Origin: Methanocella conradii HZ254
Lineage (GTDB): Archaea > Halobacteriota > Methanocellia > Methanocellales > Methanocellaceae
Reading direction: 5' to 3'
Assembly: GCF_000251105.1 (NCBI RefSeq)
Contig: NC_017034.1
Location: forward strand, 1,178,001-1,242,000
DNA: 64,000 bases
This document shows, in pieces, positions 34,353 through 43,568 of the stretch. Numbering within the stretch: the first letter of the stretch is position 1; every line of letters begins with the position of its first letter. Below the pieces are notes generated by a model. That model saw nothing but the letters and a program-made list of their open reading frames with translations. It was not told where the DNA came from and did not search any database. Both the position numbers and the translations under genes were made by a program.

Positions 34353-35579
34353 TTAAATCTTTATGCCTGCCCTCGAAGCCCTGTCAGGCGATTTTAGCCT
34401 GGCTATGCCATCCTCATCCTCCCTGAAGAAGTGGTACATGAGGCCGGCGGCCATGAAGTATGCGCAACACGTCGCCGCATACGGCAAGACGTAGTTCCCC
34501 TGAGCCATGAGTAAGCCGCTGAGGTACGTGCTGGCCGAGACGATGACGCCGCTCACGGTGGACATGAACCCTATCGCGAACCCTCTCTCTTCCGGCTCGA
34601 TCTTCTCCATCTGCAGGCTTGTTATCGCGGGGCCGGCCAGGTTCATCAGGAGCATCCTGGCGGCATAGGCGAACGATCCCATCGTGAAGCTTGCCGTCGC
34701 CATCATGATAATTAAGAAAGGTATGGAGGCCATCTGGGTGAGCGCCGCAGCCCTGGCCTTTCCCAGCCACGAGGAAACGTGTGGCGTGACGGTGAAGCCC
34801 ACGACCATGATGGCGTTGGTGATGGCGAAGACAGCGCCTATCTCAGAGGGGCCTGCGCCGAGCACTTTCGTGAAATAGACGTTAAAGTAGGGCACTACGG
34901 CGCCCGTGCCGACGCCCGTGAGGGCGCTTATAGTCGTGAACTTCAATAGGTTCGGGGAAAACCTTATGCTTGCCCTCCTAGATGTACGGCGAGGCTTGCC
35001 GCTTTTCATCATAAGAAGCGTGGACCACCCTGCTAGGAGCAGTAGGAGCGATAGCACTAGCGTGAGCCGATATGGGCGGCATCCGGGCCGTAGCCGGAGC
35101 ATTATGCCGGGAATGATGCCACCGGCAATGCAGCCGATGATTGATGCCGTCCAGCTCAGCGCAGAGTTGAGGCTGAATATCCTCACTGTATCCTTCTCGC
35201 AGTTCTCGGTGAGGAGAGGCGTCGCGCAAACCGCGCTCACCGAGCTGCACGCCCCTCCTATGGCGCTGAAAAATAGCAGGACCCACGGCGAGCCTACCAG
35301 GAATATGGGCGCCGTGGATATGAGCGAGAGCAAGCCAGAGATGGCCATCAACTTTCGCTTGTCGAAGCGGTCGCAGAGCACCCCGGCCGGCACCGCTGCC
35401 GCCGATGAGGCGAGCATGTTAACAGATATCACCAGCCCGAGAAAATCCTCGCGGAAGCCCAGGTCGAGTATGTAAAGGTTGAATATCACGTCGTATATGC
35501 CCTGGTATACGCTAAGGATAAATGAGCGCATGATGAAGAGCCTGACGTTCTTTTTAAACGCGTCATCGATCATAGGCAT
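34353..35579 (-). CDS. MFS transporter, paralogue 3
   Basis: This 408-residue protein with 12 membrane segments is the first gene of the tandem triplet. It has MFS motif A in LCDRFDKRKLMAISG and the family pattern IFNLYILDLGFREDFLGLVISV near the N-terminus, shared with its paralogues. A GGAGGGTGCT ribosome site precedes ATG 35579. The promoter lies in the 194-base AT-rich gap to the divergent DUF1328 gene. The substrate is unknown. Confidence 0.88.
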   Translation of the reverse strand: MPMIDDAFKKNVRLFIMRSFILSVYQGIYDVIFNLYILDLGFREDFLGLVISVNMLASSAAAVPAGVLCDRFDKRKLMAISGLLSLISTAPIFLVGSPWVLLFFSAIGGACSSVSAVCATPLLTENCEKDTVRIFSLNSALSWTASIIGCIAGGIIPGIMLRLRPGCRPYRLTLVLSLLLLLAGWSTLLMMKSGKPRRTSRRASIRFSPNLLKFTTISALTGVGTGAVVPYFNVYFTKVLGAGPSEIGAVFAITNAIMVVGFTVTPHVSSWLGKARAAALTQMASIPFLIIMMATASFTMGSFAYAARMLLMNLAGPAITSLQMEKIEPEERGFAIGFMSTVSGVIVSASTYLSGLLMAQGNYVLPYAATCCAYFMAAGLMYHFFREDEDGIARLKSPDRASRAGIKI

Positions 35580-35773
35580 AGCACCCTCCTGGCGGGTGAT
35601 AAATGAAAAGGCAATAAACCTTTATATGCTTCTGCTTGCCTAAAAAGCCATTAAAATACTGTGACAAGCATTTTTAGGCTTTTATGTGTCTTAAAACGCC
35701 AAAAACCAGCTTAAAAATCAACCAATTTTTATATCTATAAACGTGGTTTTGCCTATCAGGGGTGAGTGATCAA

Positions 35774-35968
35774 ATGGACGGCCTCATCTGGCTGGCGGTA
35801 TTGTTCCTGATATTAGCGCTGGTGGCCTACATCCTCGGCGCGAGGGGCATTGCCGGCCTAAGCATTGAGATAGCAAAATGGCTCGTGATAATCTTCGTCA
35901 TCCTCGCCATCATCGTGTTCCTGTTCGGTGGCAGGGTGTTCTTGCCGACGCCATTGCTGCTGGCATAA
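35774..35968 (+). CDS. DUF1328 small membrane protein
   Basis: About 64 residues with two membrane helices: LIWLAVLFLILALVAYILGARGIAG and IAKWLVIIFVILAIIVFLFGG. This matches the compact DUF1328/YtjA family of bacterial and archaeal membrane proteins of unknown function. ATG 35774 follows AGGGGTGAGTGATC, a strong SD. It stands alone between the MFS triplet and a cation antiporter. Confidence 0.8.
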   Translation: MDGLIWLAVLFLILALVAYILGARGIAGLSIEIAKWLVIIFVILAIIVFLFGGRVFLPTPLLLA

Positions 35969-36097
35969 TGCTCGCCATAGGGCAGCACAGACAACTTCAA
36001 ATATTCAGACATTATAAGAGATAGTACAAAAAGAATTAGGGATGGATTAAGAAAAAAAGCGGCATAATATAGCGCTGCCCTCTATGGAGCATTAACA

Positions 36098-37480
36098 GTG
36101 TTATCGACCAGCCTGCTACTCTCGATACTACTCATACTGGTTTTAGGGAAGATACTGGGCATAGCTGCCGAGCGGATGGGCATGCCCTCGCTCGTGGGCG
36201 AGCTACTCACGGGCATCATCCTGGGACCCATGATGCTCGGCATAATCCACCCTGCCGCCGCAGGGTCCGAGGACCCCCTCAAGTTTTTATCGGACCTGGG
36301 CATCCTTTTCATGATGTTCCTGATGGGCCTTTCCATTGACATAGAAAGCGTGATGAAGACGAACTCCCGGAGCGCCGCCTCCATCACCATTATAGGCGCC
36401 GCGATAGTCCTGGCGCTCTCCACGGCCCTGATGGCCGTCATCGGAATGGCGCTGGGGCAAGACCTGTACACCTCGGTCATCCAGGGCTGCCTCATAGGCG
36501 TGGGCCTGACGTCGACCTCGACCGTCATCGGCTTCCGCTACCTGAGCGAGATAGGCGACCGCTTCTCGAACGTATTTAAGACGCTCGTTGCCGTGGAGGT
36601 CACCGACGGGATCTTCTCCATCATGGCCCTCGCGGTGCTGCTCTCCATCGTAGGCCTGCTAGCGAAGGGGTCCACCGGGGCAGCAATAGACACAAACGGC
36701 TTCATGTCCGAGGTTGGATGGTCCACCTTTAAGCTATTCCTTTTGATGCTAGGCTTCATGATCTTCGTCATCAAGTTCGGCGGCGTGGTCACTGATTGGC
36801 TGCTTGGCGTCTCCCGGAAGAGCAGGGATGAGCAGTCGATCATCACGCTCTCCTTGATCGTATTATTCGCCGTTGCCACCCTGAGCGATTGGCTCGAGCT
36901 GACGTACGTAATCGGGGCGTTCCTGGCAGGGGCAATACTGGCGGGCTCGCCTTACAGCAGTACGGTTATCGAGCCGAGGATCAGGGCGATTGGCTACGGC
37001 CTTTTCATCCCCATATTTTTCGCCTACACGGGCATCTCTATGGACTTTAGCGCCCTTTTCAAGGCGCCGTCCATCCGCCTGGCCGGTAACCTGGCATTGC
37101 CTTGCTACCTGCTCCTGTTCCTGGGCCTTCTGGTCATCGTTATGGCGGGTAAGTATATCGGCACGAGGGCTGGGTGTGCCCTCTCAGGCGGCTATAAGGG
37201 GTATGAGGCCCATCGTATTGGAGTCTCTTTGATGTGCGCGGGCGAGGATGCCCTGGTTATCGTGGGCATCGGTGCGAGCATCTCCGCATCTCCAGGAGGC
37301 CAGCATATCATCAGTAACGAGCTTCTATCCATAGTGGGCCTTATCGTCATCGTGTCCTCGTTGTTGGCCCCCATTTTCATGAAGCGGTCTTATGAGGAAA
37401 AGGATTATACGCCGCCCGTGGCGTCCCATACCAGGACCGGCCTTAACGGTAAATCTAAGGGCAGGTATAGGAGCCTGTGA
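36098..37480 (+). CDS. CPA2-family cation:proton antiporter (Kef/NapA-like)
   Basis: This 460-residue protein begins at GTG 36098 (GGAG upstream) and has about 12 membrane segments, starting LLLSILLILVLGKILGIAAERMGMPSLVGELLTGIILGP, the classic entry of Na+/H+-exchanger domains. Conserved unwound-helix features are in ITLSLIVLFAVATLSDWLEL and YVIGAFLAGAILAG. No C-terminal RCK/TrkA-N domain follows, so it is unlike full Kef channels. It likely exchanges Na+ or K+ for H+ across the membrane for pH or ion homeostasis; the ion is not certain. Confidence 0.88.
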   Translation: MLSTSLLLSILLILVLGKILGIAAERMGMPSLVGELLTGIILGPMMLGIIHPAAAGSEDPLKFLSDLGILFMMFLMGLSIDIESVMKTNSRSAASITIIGAAIVLALSTALMAVIGMALGQDLYTSVIQGCLIGVGLTSTSTVIGFRYLSEIGDRFSNVFKTLVAVEVTDGIFSIMALAVLLSIVGLLAKGSTGAAIDTNGFMSEVGWSTFKLFLLMLGFMIFVIKFGGVVTDWLLGVSRKSRDEQSIITLSLIVLFAVATLSDWLELTYVIGAFLAGAILAGSPYSSTVIEPRIRAIGYGLFIPIFFAYTGISMDFSALFKAPSIRLAGNLALPCYLLLFLGLLVIVMAGKYIGTRAGCALSGGYKGYEAHRIGVSLMCAGEDALVIVGIGASISASPGGQHIISNELLSIVGLIVIVSSLLAPIFMKRSYEEKDYTPPVASHTRTGLNGKSKGRYRSL

Positions 37481-37542
37481 GCCTTACTGGAGGCTTTCGA
37501 AAAGCATAACATTTTTAGCTTTAAAGCCGTATTTGAGACAAC

Positions 37543-38142
37543 ATGTTCGACCTGTACAGCCTGCTGGCGGGCATCTTCATAGGGCTTTCCCTGGCTGTGC
37601 CGCCCGGCCCCGTCAACGCCATAATAGCCGCGGAATCGGTCAAGAGGTCGTACCTCGCAGGGATAAAGGTTGGGCTCGGGGCGATGACGGCGGACGCCAC
37701 TTTCCTGTTTATAACGCTCATAGGCATTGCCGTGCTGTTCACGGGCGAAACCGTTAAAATGATGGCGTCCGTCGCCGGAAGCCTCATACTCGCGTACATG
37801 GCCGTAAAAATACTAAAAGGGCACAAAAAGCCGCTAAAAGAGAGCGGAAAAGAGGATATAAAGAACCATTACATGACTGGCGTCATCGTCGGCATTACCA
37901 ACCCTGCGTCCATCCTGTGGTGGGTGACGGCAGGCGCAGCGCTTATCGCCAACTTCAATGCCCCGGGAATAGCCGGGTTTTTCATCGGCATCTTCATATG
38001 GGTCTCATCTTTCTCGATAACCCTACATTTCGCCCAAAAAAAGGTGGAATGGCTCTACCCAGTCATAATGCTGGCCAGCGGCCTGGTGCTCTTGTTTTTC
38101 AGCGTGATGCTCCTGTATAACGCCATCATGATGGCCCTATGA
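37543..38142 (+). CDS. LysE-type exporter
   Basis: This 199-residue protein has about six membrane helices and the LysE/RhtB signature near the N-terminus: FIGLSLAVPPGPVNAIIAAESVKRSYLAGIKVGLGAMTADATF. The later GVIVGITNPASILWWVTAGAAL is also typical. Family members export amino acids or similar small molecules. Its 3' end overlaps that of the PRPP synthetase by six bases; the genes are convergent. Substrate unknown. Confidence 0.88.
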   Translation: MFDLYSLLAGIFIGLSLAVPPGPVNAIIAAESVKRSYLAGIKVGLGAMTADATFLFITLIGIAVLFTGETVKMMASVAGSLILAYMAVKILKGHKKPLKESGKEDIKNHYMTGVIVGITNPASILWWVTAGAALIANFNAPGIAGFFIGIFIWVSSFSITLHFAQKKVEWLYPVIMLASGLVLLFFSVMLLYNAIMMAL

Positions 38143-38991
38143 AAGCCTTTTTACAGCCTCGGCAATGACAGGGGCAACCGTGACCTTGCTCATGGGCCTT
38201 TCCAGCGTGTCGGTGGCTATGACCTCCTTAACGCCGGCATCATACAACTTAAGGTAAGCGTTGTGGGCGAAGACCGGGTGCACGCAGGCCACGTAAACGT
38301 CACGCACTCCCTCCGCCTTTAGCAGCTTTATCGCCTCGGCGATAGTGCCGCCGGTGCTTATGATGTCGTCCATGAGCACCACGTCCCTTCCCCTGATATC
38401 TAAACTTTTTGGGGCTATCCTCACCTCTTCGCCCGATATCCTGGTCTTTTCGAGGTAGTCGTAGTGCAGGCCGCGGGGCTCGGCGGCGGATTTTGCAAGG
38501 CTAAGGGCGCCATCATCAGGGGCCAGGATGGTCGTGTCCTTGAGCTCCATGCCGTCAATATAATTCCCGAGCTCTGGGGCGGCGTTCAGGTCAACGGCAG
38601 GGCAAGGGAAGTGCTCCAAAATGGAGCGGTCATGTACGTTTATGGTGAAAACGCGGTCCGCTTTTATGCACCTGGCCAGCGCCCTCGCCGTGACGGGCTC
38701 ACCGGGCTTGAAGCGCTTATCCTGTCTCGCATAGCCAAAGTATGGCACCACCGCCGTGATGCTCCTTGCCTCATCGCAAGCGTCTATAAGCTCCAATAAA
38801 TAGATGAAATCAGAAGCCCGGAAAGTGCTCTGGATTATCACGACGTCCTCATTCCTGATGTCGCCCGTCACCCGGCAATACACCTCCCCATCCGGGAACT
38901 CCTTATACTCCGTAAGGTCCACGCCACACCTCAAAAGCGATGCCACCCTCGTCGCGAGGAGCTGTGATGCCGGCCCCGACACGATCCTCAT
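38137..38991 (-). CDS. prs: Ribose-phosphate pyrophosphokinase
   Basis: This 284-residue protein makes PRPP from ribose 5-phosphate and ATP for purine, pyrimidine, histidine and cofactor synthesis. Visible motifs are the catalytic flexible-loop region YARQDKRFKPGEPVTARAL and the ribose-5-phosphate loop VVLMDDIISTGGT. Its length is in the usual archaeal range, shorter than most bacterial enzymes. It stands alone, divergent from the MobB-MoaE gene. Confidence 0.93.
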   Translation of the reverse strand: MRIVSGPASQLLATRVASLLRCGVDLTEYKEFPDGEVYCRVTGDIRNEDVVIIQSTFRASDFIYLLELIDACDEARSITAVVPYFGYARQDKRFKPGEPVTARALARCIKADRVFTINVHDRSILEHFPCPAVDLNAAPELGNYIDGMELKDTTILAPDDGALSLAKSAAEPRGLHYDYLEKTRISGEEVRIAPKSLDIRGRDVVLMDDIISTGGTIAEAIKLLKAEGVRDVYVACVHPVFAHNAYLKLYDAGVKEVIATDTLERPMSKVTVAPVIAEAVKRLS

Positions 38992-39103
38992 ATCTTGCCC
39001 TCAATCATGCTTTACACGCTAATCGCCTACACGGCGCTTATGCCATATAAAGCTATAGCCTGCATAAGATTTAATGCCTATCCACGTCATAGGGTATGCG
39101 AGT

Positions 39104-39913
39104 ATGAAGGTCATCTCAATCATAGGCTACCATAAGGCTGGCAAGACAACGCTTGTCGAGAGGCTGGTAAAAGAATTGCTGAAACATGGCTCGGTAGGCA
39201 CCATTAAGCATACCAGGGAGGAAATCGTGCCGCAGGCGGGCGATACCGAGCGCCACCTCAACGCCGGGGCAGGGGTTACTATAGCAGTGACTCCGACCAG
39301 AAGCGTAAAGATCGTAAAAAATGCTGGCCTAAATGACGCGCTCGCCCAGCTCTCCAGGGACGGGATGGATTTCGCAGTCGTGGAGGGCTTCAAGGAGAGC
39401 GGCCTGCCCAAGATAGCCATAGGAGACGTGGAGGCGCCGAACATAGTGGCCCGCGTGGACGCCAATGCCAGCGGCGAAGAGCTGGCGAGGATAGCTATGG
39501 CTCAGCCAGACCAGGTCACGCTGGAGCATCTAGTCGCAAAAATAAAAAGAAGCCCACGCTATAAAGAGGCCGGGGCAATAGGCACGTTCACGGGGGTAGT
39601 GCGCGAGATCGCGGGCGATGAAAGGACCGAGGCGCTGGAGTTCGAAAGCTTCGACGAGGTTGCCAGAGAGCGCATAAAGGCCATAGAGGACGACCTGAAA
39701 AAGAGGGAGGGCATACTTGAGGCCCTGATCTATCATAAGACGGGCCGCATCAAGGCAGGCGAGGATATTGTTTATATAGTCATACTCTCCGGGCACAGGC
39801 AAGAGCTGTTCCCGGCGCTGAAAGACGCGATAGAAAGGGTTAAGGCAGAGGTCCCCATCTGGAAGAAAGAGTTCACGACCGGGGGCGACTTCTGGGTACA
39901 TGACATTCACTGA
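39104..39913 (+). CDS. MobB-MoaE fusion protein of molybdopterin synthesis
   Basis: The protein is about 269 residues from ATG 39104. The N-terminal 150 residues are MobB: P-loop GYHKAGKTTL, then GSVGTIKHTREEI and VVEGFKESGLPKI, with roles in guanine dinucleotide attachment. The rest is MoaE, the large subunit of molybdopterin synthase: AGAIGTFTGVVREIAGDERTE, FESFDEVARERI and the late SGHRQELFPALKD...PIWKKEFTTGGDFWV. The fusion implies coupling of cofactor sulfuration and nucleotide attachment, or channeling to a carrier. A phosphohexomutase gene follows after nine bases. Confidence 0.92.
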   Translation: MKVISIIGYHKAGKTTLVERLVKELLKHGSVGTIKHTREEIVPQAGDTERHLNAGAGVTIAVTPTRSVKIVKNAGLNDALAQLSRDGMDFAVVEGFKESGLPKIAIGDVEAPNIVARVDANASGEELARIAMAQPDQVTLEHLVAKIKRSPRYKEAGAIGTFTGVVREIAGDERTEALEFESFDEVARERIKAIEDDLKKREGILEALIYHKTGRIKAGEDIVYIVILSGHRQELFPALKDAIERVKAEVPIWKKEFTTGGDFWVHDIH

Positions 39914-39922
39914 GGAAGCGAT

Positions 39923-41260
39923 ATGGCATTATTCGGGACTAATGGCGTTAGAGGCGTGGCCAACGTAGAGCTGACGACCGACATGGCTATGGACCTGGCG
40001 AAGGGGTTCGGGACATTTAAGCCGGGAACGATAGCTGTCGGGAGGGATACGAGAGAGTCGGGCGAGATGATCAAGGCGGCGGTCATCGCCGGACTGCTTT
40101 CGACGGGCTGCAGGGTCATAGACCTCGGAATCGCGCCCACCCCGGCCATACAGTACTACGTCAGGGAGTGCGGCCTGGACGGCGGAATAGTCATCACGGC
40201 GTCCCATAACCCGCCTGAGTATAACGGCATTAAGGGCATAGCGAGCGATGGGACCGAGTACTCCCACGAGGACGAGGCGGTGGTGGAGAGCCTCTACTAT
40301 TCAAAGGAGTTCGTGAGGGCGAATTGGAGCCAGACGGGCGGCCTGAGCGCCGCAGACCCCAAGCCCATGTACATCGATGGCATCATCTCCAGCGTCGATG
40401 CTGAGGCCATAGAGGCTAAAAGGTTTAAGGCCGTCGTGGACACGGGCTGCGGCGCGGCGAGCCTGACCACGCCCTTCCTGTTAAGAAGGCTGGGCTGTAA
40501 GGTGGTCACGATTAACGCCCAGGTGGACGGGACTTTCCCGGGCAGGAATCCCGAGCCGACCGGCAATGAGATAAACGACTTGAAGGCAGCGGTCGTGGCC
40601 GCCGGGGCGGACCTGGGGGTTGCCCACGATGGCGACGCCGACAGGGCCGTGTTTGTGGACGAGAAGGGCAGGTTCGTAAACGAGGACGTCCTGCTTGCCA
40701 TAATGGCCGAGCACATATTGAAAAAGAAGCCAGGCAGCACGATCGTAACCCCCGTAAGCTCCTCCTCCCTCATCCAGGACATAGCGGATAGGTATGGCGC
40801 AAGGGTCGTCTGGACGCCGGTGGGCAGCATTTACGTGGCGAGGACCATGATGGCCACAGGCGCCGTCTTCGGGGGCGAGGGCAACGGCGGCCTCATCTTC
40901 CCGGAGTTCCAGTATTGCCGTGACGGGGGCATGTCCGTCGCCTGCATGCTCGAGATGCTGGCGCACACCGGCAAGAAGCTCTCATCCATAGTGGACGAGA
41001 TGCCCGCATACCATAGCATCAAGGATAAGATAAGGTGTAAGGATAAGGAGGCCGTCATGAAAAAATTGGCGGCGCACGTAAAGGGAGAGAAGGTGGACGC
41101 GACGGACGGCCTTAAGATATACAGGCCGGAGGGCTGGGTGTTGATAAGGATGTCGGGTACCGAGCCCATCATCAGGGTTTTTGCCGAGTCCAGGACCGAA
41201 TCGGGAGCTAAAAGGCTTGCCGAGTATGGGGTTGGCCTCGTAAACGAGTACAATAAATAG
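39923..41260 (+). CDS. glmM: Phosphohexomutase (phosphoglucosamine/phosphomannomutase)
   Basis: This 445-residue alpha-D-phosphohexomutase has all four domains: the phosphoserine loop TASHNPPEYNGIK, the metal loop DGDADRAV, the sugar-binding GEGNGGLIFPEF and the phosphate-binding RMSGTEPIIRVFAES. Archaeal enzymes of this type interconvert glucosamine-6-P and -1-P, or mannose phosphates, for glycan precursors; the choice of GlmM is by resemblance of GEGNGG and the N-terminus LFGTNGVRGVAN and is not certain. The gene follows the MobB-MoaE fusion in an operon and converges with aIF-1A. Confidence 0.9.
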   Translation: MALFGTNGVRGVANVELTTDMAMDLAKGFGTFKPGTIAVGRDTRESGEMIKAAVIAGLLSTGCRVIDLGIAPTPAIQYYVRECGLDGGIVITASHNPPEYNGIKGIASDGTEYSHEDEAVVESLYYSKEFVRANWSQTGGLSAADPKPMYIDGIISSVDAEAIEAKRFKAVVDTGCGAASLTTPFLLRRLGCKVVTINAQVDGTFPGRNPEPTGNEINDLKAAVVAAGADLGVAHDGDADRAVFVDEKGRFVNEDVLLAIMAEHILKKKPGSTIVTPVSSSSLIQDIADRYGARVVWTPVGSIYVARTMMATGAVFGGEGNGGLIFPEFQYCRDGGMSVACMLEMLAHTGKKLSSIVDEMPAYHSIKDKIRCKDKEAVMKKLAAHVKGEKVDATDGLKIYRPEGWVLIRMSGTEPIIRVFAESRTESGAKRLAEYGVGLVNEYNK

Positions 41261-41299
41261 CAAGGGGCAAACTCATATCGTTTTTAGGTAATAAATTTT

Positions 41300-41626
41300 T
41301 TAAAGAAAGCCCTTCCGCTCCAGCCAGTTCACCTGCGGGCCAGTGTATCTCCAGACCACGTCGCCCTTCTCGTTCTGAAACTCCCACGGGACGACGATGA
41401 CCACGTCGCCCTCGCGTATCCAGATGCGCTTCTTGAGCTTGCCAGGGATACGGCATACCCTCGTCACGCCGTCGACGCACCGCACCACCACGCGGTTCGC
41501 TCCCAGCATGCTCGTAACAGTGCCCAGAACCTCTCTCTCCTTCTTGTTTGGGACCCTCACCCTCGTGACCATCTCGCCTTCTTCGCCGGCGATCTCCCCC
41601 TCATCTCTTTCTCCTTGCCTGTTCAG
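41300..41626 (-). CDS. Translation initiation factor aIF-1A
   Basis: The OB-fold core is clear: EVLGTVTSMLGANRVVVRCVDGVTRVCRIPGKLKKRIWIREGDVVIVVPWEFQ and the end RYTGPQVNWLERKGFL. The factor binds the A site of the small ribosomal subunit. The first ATG (41572) gives only 90 residues and lacks an SD, while the frame continues upstream through an acidic tail as expected of the family. CTG 41624-41626 stands three bases after GGTGGT and yields about 108 residues. I annotate that start with moderate certainty. It follows tyrS by 13 bases, forming an operon of translation genes. Confidence 0.88.
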   Translation of the reverse strand: MNRQGERDEGEIAGEEGEMVTRVRVPNKKEREVLGTVTSMLGANRVVVRCVDGVTRVCRIPGKLKKRIWIREGDVVIVVPWEFQNEKGDVVWRYTGPQVNWLERKGFL

Positions 41627-41639
41627 TTTACCACCTTCG

Positions 41640-42590
41640 TCATACTCTCTTCCTTACAGGCTCTAAAATCATGTTCATGTACTTAGCGGCCGCTTTTTTA
41701 AGGTCTAGCGGGTGTACCTTCTTCGCCGCGAAGTCGCCCTTTAACGCCTCGAAGGACAGATATTCGATACTACCTCCATGCTTCTCGGGCCTTTCTATGG
41801 TTACTGCCGGGTATCTTATAAAAATGTGGTACCTGAAAAGGTCTAGCACCGGGTTATTTTCCACGACGCCCATCGGGCAGAAGGCCTTCTCTATCTTTTT
41901 TGCCACGCTTTCCGCCGGCTCGTCAACGCTAATATTGTTTCCCTTGCTGGAGGACATCTTGGTGCCGTCCAGCCCCAGTAAGATGGGCGTGTGGAGGCAC
42001 ACGGGGCTCTTAAAGCCTAGCATCGGCAGCTCCTCGCGCGCTATCATGTGTATCTTGCGCTGGTCGATGCCGCCCATGGCGACGTCCACGCCTAAGAATG
42101 CTATGTCTATGGCCTGCATGAGGGGATATATCATCTGGGAGACGTGGGGGTCCTCCGCGTCCCTGGACACCTCATCCATGCTTCGTCTCGCCCTGTTTAC
42201 AGTAGTCTCGCATGCCATGCGGAGCACGTTCATCTCGTACTCCGGCGACAGTTGGTACGAAGACCCCAGCACAAAACGCGTGCTCTCCTCGCTCAGCCCC
42301 AGGGCGATAAAGCAGCGCTTATTATACTCAGCAATTTTCTCGATCTCCTCCATCGTGCCCTTGCGGTTGAGATAAGCGTGAAGGTCGGCCAGCAGAACGG
42401 TCACGTTGAGCCCCGCCTTCTGGCAATCGATGAGCTTGTTGACAGTTATCATGTGGCCCAGGTGGACGTTGCCGCTGGGCTCGTAGCCCACGTAGACTGT
42501 CGGGTGCGGCTTCTCGTCCAGTAGCTTCTTCAGCTCGTCCATGGTCACGACCTCTTCGACGTTCCGCGTGACCAGCTCTAACCTATCCAT
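41640..42590 (-). CDS. tyrS: Tyrosyl-tRNA synthetase, archaeal type
   Basis: This 316-residue class I aminoacyl-tRNA synthetase has HIGH-type HLGHM in VGYEPSGNVHLGHMITVNKL and KMSSSKGN for the KMSKS loop. The short length without an S4-like anticodon domain is the archaeal/eukaryotic form. Residues in YLNRKGTMEEIEKIAEYNKR and GSSYQLSPEYEMNVLRMA fit tyrosine enzymes rather than TrpRS. It attaches tyrosine to its tRNA and lies upstream of aIF-1A in one operon. Confidence 0.94.
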   Translation of the reverse strand: MDRLELVTRNVEEVVTMDELKKLLDEKPHPTVYVGYEPSGNVHLGHMITVNKLIDCQKAGLNVTVLLADLHAYLNRKGTMEEIEKIAEYNKRCFIALGLSEESTRFVLGSSYQLSPEYEMNVLRMACETTVNRARRSMDEVSRDAEDPHVSQMIYPLMQAIDIAFLGVDVAMGGIDQRKIHMIAREELPMLGFKSPVCLHTPILLGLDGTKMSSSKGNNISVDEPAESVAKKIEKAFCPMGVVENNPVLDLFRYHIFIRYPAVTIERPEKHGGSIEYLSFEALKGDFAAKKVHPLDLKKAAAKYMNMILEPVRKRV

Positions 42591-42789
42591 TTGTTCACAC
42601 CACTGTCCTTATAGATGCCTGACATATAAATCATTTATGTTTTTAGGCCCGCAGGACGGCGCGACAAAACATATCGCAGTATGGAGCTTTTCAGCGTGGG
42701 CCGAATGTTAAAGGTTAACCGATTGTGAGATAAACTATATTAAAGCTATCGATAAAACACGTGTATAAGTAGCGATTTGAGGAGAGCTG

Positions 42790-43398
42790 ATGGGCGTGGA
42801 TGGCGACGATGGCATACTGGGCGTTTTGTGGAGAGGAAAGTTTTACATAATACTCGTGGCATTGCTGGTGCTGGCGATCACGGCTAGCGCCTATTATTTT
42901 TTAGAGTCTAAACGGCTGGCGTCGATGTTGAGCCAGAAGGAGTCTGACTATACCGCTTTGAACGATAAGTATAACAAGCTATCGTATGATCACTCGGTGC
43001 TCGTGGCGAGTAACGAAGACCTCACTAAAAAGTATAAGGATGTTAGCGACCGTTATGATAAGCTGTCGGTAGAGAATCAGCATTTGAAATCTGCGTATAA
43101 TGCGCTTAACGAGACTATCGAGAGTTTTCAGGAGACTGGCGGTGCCGTGATGGCGCTTCATTATGATTTCTACGAGGGCGGCCCATCGAATAACCGTAAG
43201 AATTACCTGGAGGCTACTGTATATAACGTTGGAGACGAGAGAGAGGATAGGGTTACCATCAAGTGTCAGACCATTACCAATAATTCGACCAGCGTAAGCG
43301 AGCAAACGTTCCTTGACGTTGGGCCTCTTGATAAGAGGCACGTTAAATGGGAGTACTCTACGGGTACCCGCTTAGGGTCGGTTTGGTTTGAGACATAA
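42790..43398 (+). CDS. Coiled-coil membrane-anchored protein, member 1
   Basis: This 202-residue protein has a short N-terminal cytosolic part, one membrane helix (FYIILVALLVLAITASAYYF) and an external coiled coil with repeated Y-LSYDHSVL/KDVSDRYDKLSVENQHL units. A C-terminal beta domain of about 75 residues follows (VMALHYDFYEGGPSNNRKNYLEATVYNVGDEREDRVTIKC), resembling domains that end similar archaeal surface proteins. A second paralogue lies downstream, and a third protein at 58573 has the same plan. GGAGAG precedes ATG 42790. Function unknown; a surface sensor or tether is possible. Confidence 0.75.
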   Translation: MGVDGDDGILGVLWRGKFYIILVALLVLAITASAYYFLESKRLASMLSQKESDYTALNDKYNKLSYDHSVLVASNEDLTKKYKDVSDRYDKLSVENQHLKSAYNALNETIESFQETGGAVMALHYDFYEGGPSNNRKNYLEATVYNVGDEREDRVTIKCQTITNNSTSVSEQTFLDVGPLDKRHVKWEYSTGTRLGSVWFET

Positions 43399-43568
43399 AG
43401 CCTGATTGAGGAAAAATATGGATGGTTGGCATTAAATCTTCTTTTTCTACGAGTGATGCCATCTTTTTATTGCTAACCATCTGCACGGCCATCACGCTAT
43501 TGTAATGAAAGCACTAGCCTTTTATATTATAATGTAGCAATTAAGAATAAAAGAAAGGGGATGGTAGT

